From NCBI RefSeq assembly GCF_002209555.1, contig NZ_NJIF01000005.1:1-64000 (forward strand): 64,000 bases of DNA. Reading direction: 5' to 3'. A model generated the notes under the pieces. It saw nothing but the letters and a program-made list of their open reading frames with translations. It had not been told where the DNA came from and made no database searches. Position 1 is the stretch's first letter, and every line of letters starts with the position of its first letter. The DNA is from Achromobacter insolitus (GTDB taxonomy: Bacteria; Pseudomonadota; Gammaproteobacteria; Burkholderiales; Burkholderiaceae_B). Positions 1 to 9,607 of the stretch are shown piece by piece. Made by a program: the position numbers and the translations under genes.

Positions 1-3000
1 CCACCCCCAGGTCCAGGTCGGCACGCGAGGCGATGACCGCCCCGCCGCTGCCTCCCCCATCCGCGCCGTTGACCAGCGCGCCCGCCTGGATCGACACGGC
101 ATCGCCGTAGATGCGGCCGATATTGTCGACGTGGCCTGCGGTGATTCGGGTCGAGCCGCCGTCGATGAGGCCGGCGTTGGTCAGGCCCTGCGCCACCGCG
201 ATGGTGTTCACGCCTCTGGCCAGCAAGGCGCCCGATGCCTGGTTGTTCAGCGAATCCGCCGTAATGCTCAAGTCGCGGCCGGCACGGACGCGGGTGCGGT
301 TATCCAGGGCCCCGCCGATCACGAGGCTCAGGTCTCGGCCACTGGAGATATCCCCGTCCTGGTCCAGGGATCCCGCGTGTTGCAACCCCAGGTCGCCCGC
401 GGATTGCAGCGATCCGACTCCTTGCAGCGCTTGCACGATGACAGTCAGGGTCCGGTTCGCGTGCAGCTGGCCGCGAGAGTTCCTGAGCGTGTCGGCGACG
501 ATGCGCGAATCGCCCAGGGAGGCGATCTGGCCGCCGGTGTTGTCCAAGTGGGAGGAGGTCAGGCTCAGGGCTTCAACGGCCCGGATATCCCCCGACCGGT
601 TGTCGATGCGGTCCGCCATGAGGGAGGCCACCTTGCCGAGCACGCCTGTCGGCGGCCTGGCGGCGTCCGGGATGCTGCGGTTGCCAAGACCGGCGGCGCC
701 TGGGCCGCGGTTGTCGAGGCTGGCCGCGTTCAGGGCCAGCGTGTTGTCGGCCTGGATCAGGCCGCCGCGGTTGTCCAGCGCGCCGGTGGCGGTGATGGCA
801 AGGTCATGGGCGGCGAGCGTGCCCTCGCGGTTGACGAGACGCGCCGCCTCGATGCGCGCATTGCCGGCGGCGGCGATCACTCCGCCGGAGGTGTCCAGCT
901 CGTCATCGACCTTGATCGCGGCGCCGGCCATTGTGGTCAGTTTGCCGCGCTGGTTGAAAAGATTGGCGGCAGCGATGTCCAAAGCGCCGCCCTGAACGAC
1001 CGCATCACGGCTGTCCACGTCGCCCGGCGTCGACAGGGCGACCTTCCCTATCGCGGACAGCTTGCCGTCCGCCAGATTCAATCCACCCGCAGACAGGCTC
1101 AGATCCGTGCCGGCAAGGCTGGTGCCGCCATGAACAATGGCGTCCGCAGTCAGCGTGATGCTGCCCGGCTGGTTGAGCGCGCCATCGGCGCCCACCCCGG
1201 CCACGAAACGGCCCGCGTTGGAAAGTGAGCCTGAGGCGGTGGCGATCAGGTCACCGCCTGCCAGCACCGAGCCGGCGTTGTCCAGCGCGGATCCGGCCCG
1301 CACCTTGGCCTGCGTGTCCGCCGAAGCAACGCCCGCGTTAAGCAGCGCGCCGCCCGCGCTCAGATCCAGCGCCGCGCCGGCCTGCAGGCGGCTGTCCGCC
1401 GTGACGGCGAGCTTGTCCGCGGCGCTGACGACAAGGTTGCCAGCCTGCGTGGCGATGATGCCGCCCAGCGTGGCGTCCGTGCCGGCCCGCAAGGTCATGC
1501 CTTGTTCCGCGGCAGCCGAGCCGAGCGCGGTCAACGCGCCTGCCGCTTGCGCCGTCAACGTGGCTGCCGCCTGCAGGTGCGAGGCCGCGCCCAGCGCCAG
1601 GTCGCCGCGCCGGGCATGCAATGACAGATCGCCCTGCAAGGCGGCCACCGTGCCGTCAACCGTGAGGCTATCGCCCGCAGCCAGCGATTGCGAGCCGCCC
1701 GCCAGCAGGCGTCCGGTCGCCTGCAGCGCGCCTTGCGCGCTGGCGGTCAGCTTGCCGCCGGCCTGCGCCGCCCCACTCGGCCCGACTGTCACGTCGCGGC
1801 CCGTCAGCGTCAGATTGGCGTGGGTGGCGGCGAAGCCGTCCACCCACGCGCGACGTGCAGCGTCCATGCGCAACTCGTCAACCGAGCTCAAGGCGCCAAT
1901 CACGCTTAAATCGCGCTTGGCACGGGCAGTCAGCGTGCCAGCGGCCTGGACCTGCCCGCCCTGCTTCACGACGAGATCGCCTTTGGCGTTGAGGGTCGCA
2001 TTGCCCGCCGCGCGTTCGCCCAGCGCCGCCACGACGCCGCCCAGCAGGATGTCTCCCCTTGCGGCAAGCGCCAGGCCACCGCCCGCGGCAATGACGCCAT
2101 CGGATTCCAGGTCTGCGCCTGCGCGGGCATTCAGGCTGTCCGAGGCCTGCAACCTGCCCGCCGCGCCGACTCGCAGGTTCGCGCCGGCGTCGGCCGTCAG
2201 ATCGCCTTCCAGCGCCGTGGCGATGCCGTCAAGGCGAATGTCGCGCTGCGCGCCCAGGACGATGGGCGAGCCGGCGGTTGCCGTGCCGGTGATGAATAGG
2301 TCGCGGCCCGCCTGGGCCTGCAAGATGCCGCCCGCCGTGCGGGCAGCCTGGAGAGCTCCGCCCACAGTGCGGGCACCAACCCCGGCACCCGCGGCGGTGC
2401 CTGCGGTACCTGCGATGCCTGCGATGCGCAGGTCCTGGCCCGCGCCCAGCTGCAGCCGCGAGCTGCCTTGCGCGAGCCCCGCTTCGCCTATGGTCAGGTT
2501 CCCTGCCGCGTCCGCGCGCAGGGTGCCGTTGGCGACCGCCTTGCCGTTGGCGTGGAGATTGCGCCGCGCGCGCAGGTCCGCGTCGGCCATGGAGGCGAGG
2601 ACGCCATCCAGAACCAGATCGCGCCCGGCGTCAGTGCGCACGCCCCGGCCTTGCAGTTGGCCACCCGCGCCCAGGCGCAGGTCACCCCCGCTTTTAAGGT
2701 CCAGGGGACCGACATGGGCCAGCGCGCTGCCGTCCAGGCGCAAGCCGCGCGCCGCCTCGATGCGCACCGCGCCATCGGCCACGGCCGCACCGGCCAGCGC
2801 CACGTCCTCGCCGGCGCGTACCGTCAGGCCACCGCCGGCCCGCAACTGCGTGCCGGCGTCGGAGACGGCGTCCGCGCCAGCCAGCATCTGCACCGTGCCC
2901 GAGGCGTATACCTGACGCGACAAGCGCAAGTCGCGCCCCGCCAGCAGCGTGATGCCGTCCTTGGCGGACACCACGCCCCCCGCCACGGAAGCACCGCCGT

Positions 3001-4372
3001 CTTGATCGCCAGGAGCCGCCGGCTCGGGGGGCTTGCCGGATTCCCCGCCGGCATGGGTGCTGGAGCCGGTGCCCGAGCTCGCGCCCGAGGTCGTGCCCGA
3101 ACCCGAACGCGAACCCGACCCCGAACCCGCATCCTCGCCGGCTCCTCCACCCGCGATTGCCCCCTGGCCGATAGGCGGCACTGCCGCGCCGCCCGCCACC
3201 ATCAGGTTGCGCCCAGATTGCACGCGCACGTTTTGATCCGAAGTCAGCAGGTCCGACGACAAGGCGAGATCCTTGCCGGCCGCCACGCGCAAGGCGCCTC
3301 GCGTGCGCAAGCTGCCCTGCGCCCCGACCGACGCGTCGCCACCGGCCTCCATGCTCAAGGACGCGCCCGCGCCGACAGCGCCTTGAACGGAGACGTCGCG
3401 CGCGGCAGCGAGCGCGACGGCCCCGCCCGCCTGCGCCGTGCCTTGCACGGTCAGGTCGCGGCCGCTATCCAGGCGCAGATTGCCGGCCGCCTGCGTGGCG
3501 CCGCGCGGCGCGATGCGCACGTCGCCCGCGGCAGTGAGCTGCAGGTCGCCCGTCAGCGCCACCAGATTGCCGCCGATGTTCACGCCCACCCCGGCCTCGG
3601 TGCCGATCAGGCGCACGCTGTTGGCGTACATGCCGCCCAGCGCCGCGGTGTCCAGGGCGAGCTCGGGCGCCGCGCCTTGCCCAGCCTGGGCTGAGACGGA
3701 CCCCGATGCGTAGTCGACCCGCGCCGCGCCCGCGCTTATGTTGAGCCGGTCTGCCCAGACGTCCGCATTGATTTGCAGCGTGCGCGCCAAGAGGTCTACC
3801 TGGCTGAGATTGGCGCCGTTCAAGCCCGCGCCGTCGACGTGGATCTCGCCCGCCGCGATATCGAAGCCGATGCCGCCTTCGGCCCCCACCCGGGGCTTGC
3901 CCGTGGTCAGCGTGGCACGGTCCGCGTTCAAGAAGCCGCAGCCGTTGCACGTGATGCCCGCGGGGTTGGCGACGATCACGTTGGCGCGGTTGCCGGCCAC
4001 TTCCAGCGTGCCCAACAGCTGCGAAGGATTGGGCGCGGTGACCTGGTTGAGGATGGTCCGGGCGCGCTGGTTGCCCAGCATGGGGTTGCCGCCCACCTGG
4101 CCGGCCAGCTGCGTCTGGCTGGGCCCGCCGCTGTTGTTGAGCACCGCGCCGGACGGGCCGACGTTGAATTGCGTGTAGCGGTTATTGGAAACACCGCCCG
4201 CGGAAGGCGGCGCAATATTGATGACGGGCACGCCGTTGCTGACGCCCACCGAAGGCTTTGCGCCAGGCACGCTCCTGTCCACCGAAATCGGCAGGGTCTG
4301 CGCAAGCACAGGCGAGCAGACTTGCGTGAAGACGACGGACCAGATGATCAGGGAGCGAAACTTGGACATCAT
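1..4372 (-). CDS. fhaB: FHA-like two-partner-secretion exoprotein (partial, C-terminus beyond window)
   Basis: Secreted filamentous haemagglutinin/adhesin of the two-partner secretion (TPS) class, exported across the outer membrane by a TpsB partner that is not in this window. Reading from ATG 4372 (a second ATG is at 4369) the frame stays open for 1457 codons to the window edge, so the protein is truncated only by the window. A signal peptide spans about residues 1-25 and ends VLAQ. The TPS domain follows, with NPAGI at 136-140 and the FHA-type Cys pair C142/C145 (CNGCGF). After about residue 250 come long runs of degenerate repeats of about 20 residues (patterns such as GxLxLxAGxDLxxxG) expected to form a beta-helix. 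A Ser/Gly/Pro-rich segment at about residues 398-460 interrupts them. There is no good Shine-Dalgarno close to 4372. Identity as an FHA-family protein is near certain; the exact orthologue is not. Confidence 0.93.
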   Translation of the reverse strand, partial: MMSKFRSLIIWSVVFTQVCSPVLAQTLPISVDRSVPGAKPSVGVSNGVPVINIAPPSAGGVSNNRYTQFNVGPSGAVLNNSGGPSQTQLAGQVGGNPMLGNQRARTILNQVTAPNPSQLLGTLEVAGNRANVIVANPAGITCNGCGFLNADRATLTTGKPRVGAEGGIGFDIAAGEIHVDGAGLNGANLSQVDLLARTLQINADVWADRLNISAGAARVDYASGSVSAQAGQGAAPELALDTAALGGMYANSVRLIGTEAGVGVNIGGNLVALTGDLQLTAAGDVRIAPRGATQAAGNLRLDSGRDLTVQGTAQAGGAVALAAARDVSVQGAVGAGASLSMEAGGDASVGAQGSLRTRGALRVAAGKDLALSSDLLTSDQNVRVQSGRNLMVAGGAAVPPIGQGAIAGGGAGEDAGSGSGSRSGSGTTSGASSGTGSSTHAGGESGKPPEPAAPGDQDGGASVAGGVVSAKDGITLLAGRDLRLSRQVYASGTVQMLAGADAVSDAGTQLRAGGGLTVRAGEDVALAGAAVADGAVRIEAARGLRLDGSALAHVGPLDLKSGGDLRLGAGGQLQGRGVRTDAGRDLVLDGVLASMADADLRARRNLHANGKAVANGTLRADAAGNLTIGEAGLAQGSSRLQLGAGQDLRIAGIAGTAGTAAGAGVGARTVGGALQAARTAGGILQAQAGRDLFITGTATAGSPIVLGAQRDIRLDGIATALEGDLTADAGANLRVGAAGRLQASDSLNARAGADLESDGVIAAGGGLALAARGDILLGGVVAALGERAAGNATLNAKGDLVVKQGGQVQAAGTLTARAKRDLSVIGALSSVDELRMDAARRAWVDGFAATHANLTLTGRDVTVGPSGAAQAGGKLTASAQGALQATGRLLAGGSQSLAAGDSLTVDGTVAALQGDLSLHARRGDLALGAASHLQAAATLTAQAAGALTALGSAAAEQGMTLRAGTDATLGGIIATQAGNLVVSAADKLAVTADSRLQAGAALDLSAGGALLNAGVASADTQAKVRAGSALDNAGSVLAGGDLIATASGSLSNAGRFVAGVGADGALNQPGSITLTADAIVHGGTSLAGTDLSLSAGGLNLADGKLSAIGKVALSTPGDVDSRDAVVQGGALDIAAANLFNQRGKLTTMAGAAIKVDDELDTSGGVIAAAGNARIEAARLVNREGTLAAHDLAITATGALDNRGGLIQADNTLALNAASLDNRGPGAAGLGNRSIPDAARPPTGVLGKVASLMADRIDNRSGDIRAVEALSLTSSHLDNTGGQIASLGDSRIVADTLRNSRGQLHANRTLTVIVQALQGVGSLQSAGDLGLQHAGSLDQDGDISSGRDLSLVIGGALDNRTRVRAGRDLSITADSLNNQASGALLARGVNTIAVAQGLTNAGLIDGGSTRITAGHVDNIGRIYGDAVSIQAGALVNGADGGGSGGAVIASRADLDLGV

Positions 4373-4731
4373 GCGTAGTGGGGGGAAATGCAGGCGCGCG
4401 GCGGCGGCATCAGGGTTCGAACAACGGACCTCCTGTTGTATGTGAGCCCCCGAAAAGGGGAAATAGGAGGAGTCCGATAAAGGCTTGCGCCCTACCGCAT
4501 TGCGGGTCGCACCCTGGGGATCGGAAAGATAGGTCGACCATCTCGTTGCTTAGGCTCGGGGCAGTCGTTTGTACCGAGCGGGCTATGGCCTTGACCGGAA
4601 TCTCAGTTCTTGGGCTCTTGCAATCATCATTGGGCTCCACCGAACTCCTTGGAAGACGGCAATGAATTCGTGGGGAAACCTCAGACCCATTTCCCGCAGA
4701 TCACGTGCGGGATGCGCATGAGCTCGCGGCG
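4373..4731. other. Intergenic region upstream of the FHA gene
   Basis: This is 359 bases between the FHA start and the end of the PepSY gene, both on the minus strand. It should hold the FHA promoter. Short frames on both strands have no recognisable protein or ribosome site and look non-coding. I looked for BvgA-type TTTCCTA heptamers and found no convincing direct or inverted pair. No terminator hairpin with a T-run was seen. Confidence 0.5.
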
Positions 4732-5958
4732 TTATTGCCAACGCGCGTTGAACGTTCCCCGCAGCTGGTTCACCCTTCGCGCCCGGCGCTTGCGCACCCA
4801 AATCACCAGACCGGTCACGCTCAGTGCCGCGACGGCTAGTCCCATCAGCGACATCAATACTCGCCCCGGCGTGCCCAGCAGCCGGCCGGAGTGCAAGGGC
4901 AATTGCGCCTGCATGAAGACGTCGCCCCAGGTGCCCTCCCCCGGCACCTTTACGCCGAGAATCGCACCCGTGCCCCCATCCAGGTGGAGGACCTCGTTGC
5001 CCAAGCCATTGTCGTCCCGGTCATTGTCCGGCGTGAAGAACGTCACGCCGTAGATGCCGAAGCGCTGCGCATAGAAGATGGACCCAGGGGGAGCGGCCCA
5101 GCCACGCTGGCGGCCCTCGGCCTCGGCGATCGCGAGGATCTGTTCTCGGCTCAACAGCGGTTCGGCCAGTTCCCGCTCGCGACTGCCCTGACGCAACTGG
5201 AATGGCGAGGGCGTCAGGGGCGAGAATACCGACACCAGCGGCCGCATTATTTGCGTTCCCAGATTCAGCGACACCGAGGTCACAGCCAGCATCAGCAACA
5301 GACCCCATACCCACACGCCGCCGGAGCGATGGACATCGAAATTGAGCTTGGCGCCGCCCTGGCGCAGCCGGAAGCTCAACGACTTGCGCCAGGTTTTCGC
5401 GCTGGGAAACGAGATACACAGCGCCAGGAAGCAATCGACGATCCAGACCGCCGACACCACGCCCATCAGCCAAACGCCAAAGTCGATACCCCAGCCTTTG
5501 GGAATATGCATGGTGTAGTGCAACTTGTAGAGAAAAGGCAGCAGGTTTTCGCGCGACAGCGATATCTGGCCCCATTGCCGCCGTCCCTGGGCGTGGCCCG
5601 TGGCCGGGTCCAGGGCCAGTTGGTTGAAGCCGAGGGCGTACGGCGCGCCTGTGACGGGATCGATGCGCGCGGCGACACCCAGCATCGCCGTATGGCCTGG
5701 CTCCAGCGCCAGCGGCAGGAAGCTGACCCGCAGGCGCGGATCATCCGCCTCGGCCCGACGCGCCAGCGCCAAAGGCGGCAGCGGGCTGTCCGTCGCACCG
5801 GAGGCGGCCTGGAACAGCCCGGGATTAACCCATTCGTCGATTTCGTGATCCCAGGCGATCACCGCGCCCGTCAACCCTGCGACGAACAGGAATCCAGCGA
5901 TGAACAGGCCGCACCAGCGGTGCAGCACGACCAGCGCGCCACGCATGCCGCTGCCCAT
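4732..5958 (-). CDS. PepSY-associated transmembrane protein (siderophore uptake/reduction partner)
   Basis: Inner-membrane protein of the PepSY/PiuB-like family, 408 aa. Family members often sit next to TonB siderophore receptors and are proposed to act in periplasmic iron release or ferric-siderophore reduction. Four hydrophobic segments are visible: about 8-35 (LHRWCGLFIAGFLFVAG), about 155-185, about 210-235 and about 370-390, followed by a basic tail (VRKRRARR). Conserved-looking His residues lie in or near the helices (LHRW, LHYTMH, DVHRSGG, LHSGR). The ATG at 5958 shares one base with the TGA of the receptor gene (5960-5958), so it is translationally coupled as the last gene of the iron operon. 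The family call is solid; the reaction is inferred. Confidence 0.88.
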   Translation of the reverse strand: MGSGMRGALVVLHRWCGLFIAGFLFVAGLTGAVIAWDHEIDEWVNPGLFQAASGATDSPLPPLALARRAEADDPRLRVSFLPLALEPGHTAMLGVAARIDPVTGAPYALGFNQLALDPATGHAQGRRQWGQISLSRENLLPFLYKLHYTMHIPKGWGIDFGVWLMGVVSAVWIVDCFLALCISFPSAKTWRKSLSFRLRQGGAKLNFDVHRSGGVWVWGLLLMLAVTSVSLNLGTQIMRPLVSVFSPLTPSPFQLRQGSRERELAEPLLSREQILAIAEAEGRQRGWAAPPGSIFYAQRFGIYGVTFFTPDNDRDDNGLGNEVLHLDGGTGAILGVKVPGEGTWGDVFMQAQLPLHSGRLLGTPGRVLMSLMGLAVAALSVTGLVIWVRKRRARRVNQLRGTFNARWQ

Positions 5959-8483
5959 CAGAACTGGTAGCGCGCCGACAACATTGCGTTGCGTGGCTCG
6001 CCATACACGTTGCTCGGGAAGCTTACGCTGCCGGACAGCGCGTTGTAGTACTTCTTGTCAAATACGTTATTGATGTTGAGCTGCACGTCCAGCTTCGGTG
6101 TCGCCTGCCAGCCCACCACCAGATCGGTCACGGTGTAGGCGCCCTGGGTAATGCGGAACGGCACACCGCTAGTGGTGCCCTGGTTGTAGATGCGGTCCTG
6201 ACGGTAGATCGAGCCTCCAATGCGCCAGCGGTGCAGATCGCCGGGCAGTCGGTACATGGTCGTCAGCTTGAACAGGTGTCGTGGCGTGTCGGTGTCGAAA
6301 AGCTCGCCCACATTGCTGGGGTTCGCATCCTTGCGATAGCGCGCGATGGCTACCGTGTGCCCCAAACCTACCTGCCAGTTGGGTGTAATGGCGCCCTGCA
6401 ACTCAAACTCCACACCCTGGCTGCGCACCTCGCCGGCAGCCGAATAGCAGGCCACGGTCGGGTAGCCGGCGCATTGGGTCTGGTCGGTGCTGCGGAAGGC
6501 ACGGTTCTTCTGGTCCATGCGGAACACCGCCGCCGAAGCATTCAGCGCACCGCCAAAGTACTCGCCCTTGATACCGATTTCGTAGTTGTTGCCCACCACC
6601 GGATCCAGCAGATTGTTGCTGGCGTCCAGGTAGTTCTGGGGCTTGAAGATATCGGTGTAACTGGCGTAGAGGGAGTGCTGATCGTTCAGATCGAAGACCA
6701 GGCCGGCATACTTGGTCAGTTGGTTGTTGACGCTGTAGCGGTTATGCGCGCTGACGGATGGCGTGTTGGAGGCGAAGTTCGGATAGGTGTTGACGGTGTC
6801 GTCGTACCCGAACCAGTCCAGCCGCCCGCCCAGTATCAGCTTCAGCCGGTCGGCCAAATTCAGGCGCGTGGTGGCGTACACGCTTTGCTGGGAGATTTTG
6901 GCGTCCATCCAGTCCCGCAGCGGAATATTGGGTTTGGCAACGGCGCTCGGATCGAAGTTGTAGAGGTCAAGGTTGCTGTTGAGTACCAGGCCTTGACGGC
7001 TGTCCCCGTCGAAATCAACGTTGCGGTAGCTGGCACCCAGTACCAGCTCGTGCGTGCGGCCCAACAGATCGAAGGGCCCGTTGGCATACAGATCCACGCT
7101 GCTTTGCTTTTCTTTGTGGGCGTTGCGCGCACCCAGCTGGCTGTACTTGCCGGTGGCGATGCTGTAGCTGAGGTAATGGCCCAGCATGTCGACATCGGCC
7201 TGGGCATAGTAGGCCGAGAGGTGCATCCGCCAGCCATTGTCGAATCGGTGGTCCAGCCCCAGGAAGGCCGAGTTCGTGGTTTTGTTCCAATGCTCCCAGT
7301 CATTGGCGTAGGAGGTGGATCGGGGCAAGCCCAGATCGCTGCCATCGCGGCCTACCGGAAGACCGGTGAATCCATTGCCGTGCAGGCGGTTTTCCTGGTG
7401 CAGCGCGCTGAGCGTAAGCGTGGTGGAGGCATTCAGATCCTTCTCCAGAATCCCGTAGAAGGTCTGGCCGTCGCTGCTTTCGCCGCGCTTGTAGCTTCCG
7501 TAGTCCTGAGCGGCGACGACCGCGCGGCCGCGCAGACTGCCGTCCTCCGATAGCGGACCGGAGGCATCCAATTCAGCCCTATAGCGGTCCCAGCTTCCCG
7601 CGCTCACGCCGAGGGACACCTGCGGCGCCTCGGTCGGCCGTTTGCGCACCAGGTTAATGGCGGCCGACGGGTTGCCCGCGCCCTGCACCAGTCCGGTGGC
7701 GCCGCGCACGATCTCCACCCGGTCGTAAATGGCCATGTCGGTGGCCAGGAGGTCCTGCGACAGGTTGGAGCTGTCCAGGCCCACCGGCAGGCCGTCGTAC
7801 ATGATGTTGTCCACGTACATGCCGCGCGCATAGAAGGAAGCGCGCTCCGGCCCGAAGCGCCGGTAGGTCAGGCCGGGAGCGGCCTGCACCACGTCATTGA
7901 CCGTCTTCAGGCCCTGATCCTGCATGCGCTGGCTGGTGATGACGGTGACCGACTGCGGCGTCTCGCGCATGGACAGGTTTAGCCGGGTGGCCGTGCTCAT
8001 GCTGCCGGTGGTGTACGACTCTGTCCCCTCGGTCGTGCCATCGGCCGCCGTTGCGCCGACCACCGTGACCAGGGGCAGCGTGGTGGCGGACGCTTGCGGC
8101 GCCACGGTATTGTCGACACGCAACACGAAGGCGCCATTGTCCAGTTGCACGGCCTGAAGGCCGCTGCCGGCAAGCAATAGCGCCAGCGCGCCGCTGGCTG
8201 AATATCGTCCGCTCACGCCGGCCGTGTGTTTACCGTCGGTTTGCTCGGCAGTGAAGGTCAACAGGATGTTGGCCGTGCTGGCCAGCTGACGCAACGCCGG
8301 AGCCAGCGGCCCGGGGGCAATCCTGAAGTCGGACGCGGCGGAGCCGGCAACGGCCGCGGCGCCCTGGGCACGCGCGGGAGCCGTGGCGCCAGCTGCCAGG
8401 GCGAGGGTCAGCGCCAGGACAGCAAACGCAATAGGAGATGGATGGGGCCGCCCCGAATCTTGGGCGCGGTGCAGGTTCGGCAT
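5958..8483 (-). CDS. TonB-dependent siderophore receptor with STN signalling domain
   Basis: Outer-membrane ferric-siderophore receptor of the FecA/FpvA transducer type, 841 aa. A signal peptide covers about residues 1-40 (ends ARAQ). An STN domain follows at about 52-123 (FRIAPGPLAPALRQLA), the part that contacts an anti-sigma factor. A probable TonB box lies near 136-146, the plug at about 173-290 (ETPQSVTVITSQRM), and the 22-strand barrel ends in RYQF. The ATG at 8483 follows GAGGAAG at good spacing. The frame extends upstream to 8918 but that extension overlaps fecR and lacks signal features, so it was rejected. Gene order fecI-fecR-receptor-PepSY supports cell-surface signalling. The siderophore is unknown; a hydroxamate or pyoverdine-like ligand is possible but not shown. 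Confidence 0.95.
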   Translation of the reverse strand: MPNLHRAQDSGRPHPSPIAFAVLALTLALAAGATAPARAQGAAAVAGSAASDFRIAPGPLAPALRQLASTANILLTFTAEQTDGKHTAGVSGRYSASGALALLLAGSGLQAVQLDNGAFVLRVDNTVAPQASATTLPLVTVVGATAADGTTEGTESYTTGSMSTATRLNLSMRETPQSVTVITSQRMQDQGLKTVNDVVQAAPGLTYRRFGPERASFYARGMYVDNIMYDGLPVGLDSSNLSQDLLATDMAIYDRVEIVRGATGLVQGAGNPSAAINLVRKRPTEAPQVSLGVSAGSWDRYRAELDASGPLSEDGSLRGRAVVAAQDYGSYKRGESSDGQTFYGILEKDLNASTTLTLSALHQENRLHGNGFTGLPVGRDGSDLGLPRSTSYANDWEHWNKTTNSAFLGLDHRFDNGWRMHLSAYYAQADVDMLGHYLSYSIATGKYSQLGARNAHKEKQSSVDLYANGPFDLLGRTHELVLGASYRNVDFDGDSRQGLVLNSNLDLYNFDPSAVAKPNIPLRDWMDAKISQQSVYATTRLNLADRLKLILGGRLDWFGYDDTVNTYPNFASNTPSVSAHNRYSVNNQLTKYAGLVFDLNDQHSLYASYTDIFKPQNYLDASNNLLDPVVGNNYEIGIKGEYFGGALNASAAVFRMDQKNRAFRSTDQTQCAGYPTVACYSAAGEVRSQGVEFELQGAITPNWQVGLGHTVAIARYRKDANPSNVGELFDTDTPRHLFKLTTMYRLPGDLHRWRIGGSIYRQDRIYNQGTTSGVPFRITQGAYTVTDLVVGWQATPKLDVQLNINNVFDKKYYNALSGSVSFPSNVYGEPRNAMLSARYQF

Positions 8484-8589
8484 GTTCTTCCTCTTGATTG
8501 GACCTCCAGAAATTCCGGTCCCTCGTAAGGTAGGTGCCGCGAGAATGCCGATCGGGCAGTCGATGCGAGAAATATTTTTTCCCGTGGCT

Positions 8590-9603
8590 TCAACCCGCCG
8601 GCCCCACCGTCGCCCAGAAGCGGGTGCGCCACTGCACGCGTACCGGCAGCACGCTGGGCAGCGTGCCCAGGATGTGATCCGTGTCGGCCAGGGGGAATAC
8701 ACCCGAAAGGCGCAGGTCCGCGACCTGCGGATCCACGCGCAGTACGCCCGGCCGGTAGCGCCCCAGTTCGGCCAGGAAGTCGCCCAGCCTCTGCTCGTCG
8801 GCCACCAACTGGCCTCGTGTCCAGGCATCCGTGTGCTCATCGACCGAGCGAGGCGCGTCGACCGCGTTGCGGCTGAACAGGGTCTGCTCGCCGGCATGCA
8901 GCAGTCGCGCACTGGCACGCCCGGCCCAGGGAGAAATTTCGACAGCGCTCTCCAGAACCGCCACGCCGGTCCTACCGGCGCGCTGCCTCACGGTGAACCG
9001 GGTGCCCAGCGAGCGGATGCTGCCTTCTGCCGTCGTCACCAGCAGCGGCCGTGGATCGGCCGGCCTCGGCTCATGGCGAGTGGCGATCATGATCTCGCCC
9101 GCCACCAGCAGGATGCAGCGCTGGCTTGCATCGAAACGCAGATTCACCGCACTGTCCGTGTTGAGCGTCAACCGGGTGCCGTCCGACAGGGTGAAGTTGC
9201 GTTGCTCGCCAGTGCTGCTGCGATAGTCGGCCATAGTGGCCTGCCAGGTGCCGGTGCGAGAAACCAAGAGCCCTGCCCCGGTGGCCAGGCCGCCCCACAG
9301 CAGCATACGGGTAGCCCGCCGGCGGGCGGCGGAGGCCGGCTGAGCGCTCGTGGCGGCGGACGACAGCGCGGCATAGGCCGAAGCGCCTTCCAGGGATTTC
9401 ATCCGGCCCGTGACGGCCTCGACATGCTGCCACGCAGCCTCGTGGTCGACATGCGCCTGGCGCCATTGGCGCCATAGGCGTTGCTGCTCGTCGCCAGCCT
9501 CTCCGGACATCAGCAGGGTGAGCCAGTCCGCGGCAGCATCCGCGGTGGCCCGGCTGATGACCCGGCCGCTGGGCAGGGTCAGCGTATCTCCATGGGAGGC
9601 CAT
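8590..9603 (-). CDS. fecR: FecR-family anti-sigma/sigma-regulator
   Basis: Inner-membrane regulator that relays siderophore binding from the TonB receptor to the FecI-type sigma factor, 337 aa. The N-terminal cytoplasmic DUF4880-like segment is at about residues 18-60 (ATADAAADWLTLLMSGEA with Trp-rich RLWRQWRQAHVDHEAAW). One membrane helix lies at about 105-120 (MLLWGGLATGAGLLVS). The periplasmic FecR domain is at about 135-235 (GEQRNFTLSDGTRLTLNTDSA, then GEIMIATRHEPRP and TRFTVRQ). The C-terminal part resembles the region that binds the receptor STN domain. It starts 4 bases after the fecI stop, and about 106 bases separate it from the receptor start. Confidence 0.95.
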   Translation of the reverse strand: MASHGDTLTLPSGRVISRATADAAADWLTLLMSGEAGDEQQRLWRQWRQAHVDHEAAWQHVEAVTGRMKSLEGASAYAALSSAATSAQPASAARRRATRMLLWGGLATGAGLLVSRTGTWQATMADYRSSTGEQRNFTLSDGTRLTLNTDSAVNLRFDASQRCILLVAGEIMIATRHEPRPADPRPLLVTTAEGSIRSLGTRFTVRQRAGRTGVAVLESAVEISPWAGRASARLLHAGEQTLFSRNAVDAPRSVDEHTDAWTRGQLVADEQRLGDFLAELGRYRPGVLRVDPQVADLRLSGVFPLADTDHILGTLPSVLPVRVQWRTRFWATVGPAG

Positions 9604-9607
9604 GACG

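Noticed and set aside
111..3950. Several long plus- and minus-strand frames across the FHA gene
   Set aside because: They are antisense or shifted readings of a repetitive high-GC gene; the minus-strand frame opening at ATG 4372 gives a signal peptide and TPS motifs and runs to the edge without a stop.
4378..4665. Short frames in the FHA upstream region
   Set aside because: There is no ribosome site, recognisable domain, or coding-like composition.
8484..8918. Upstream extension of the TonB receptor frame
   Set aside because: It overlaps fecR, carries no signal features, and the ATG at 8483 has a good ribosome site and a signal peptide.
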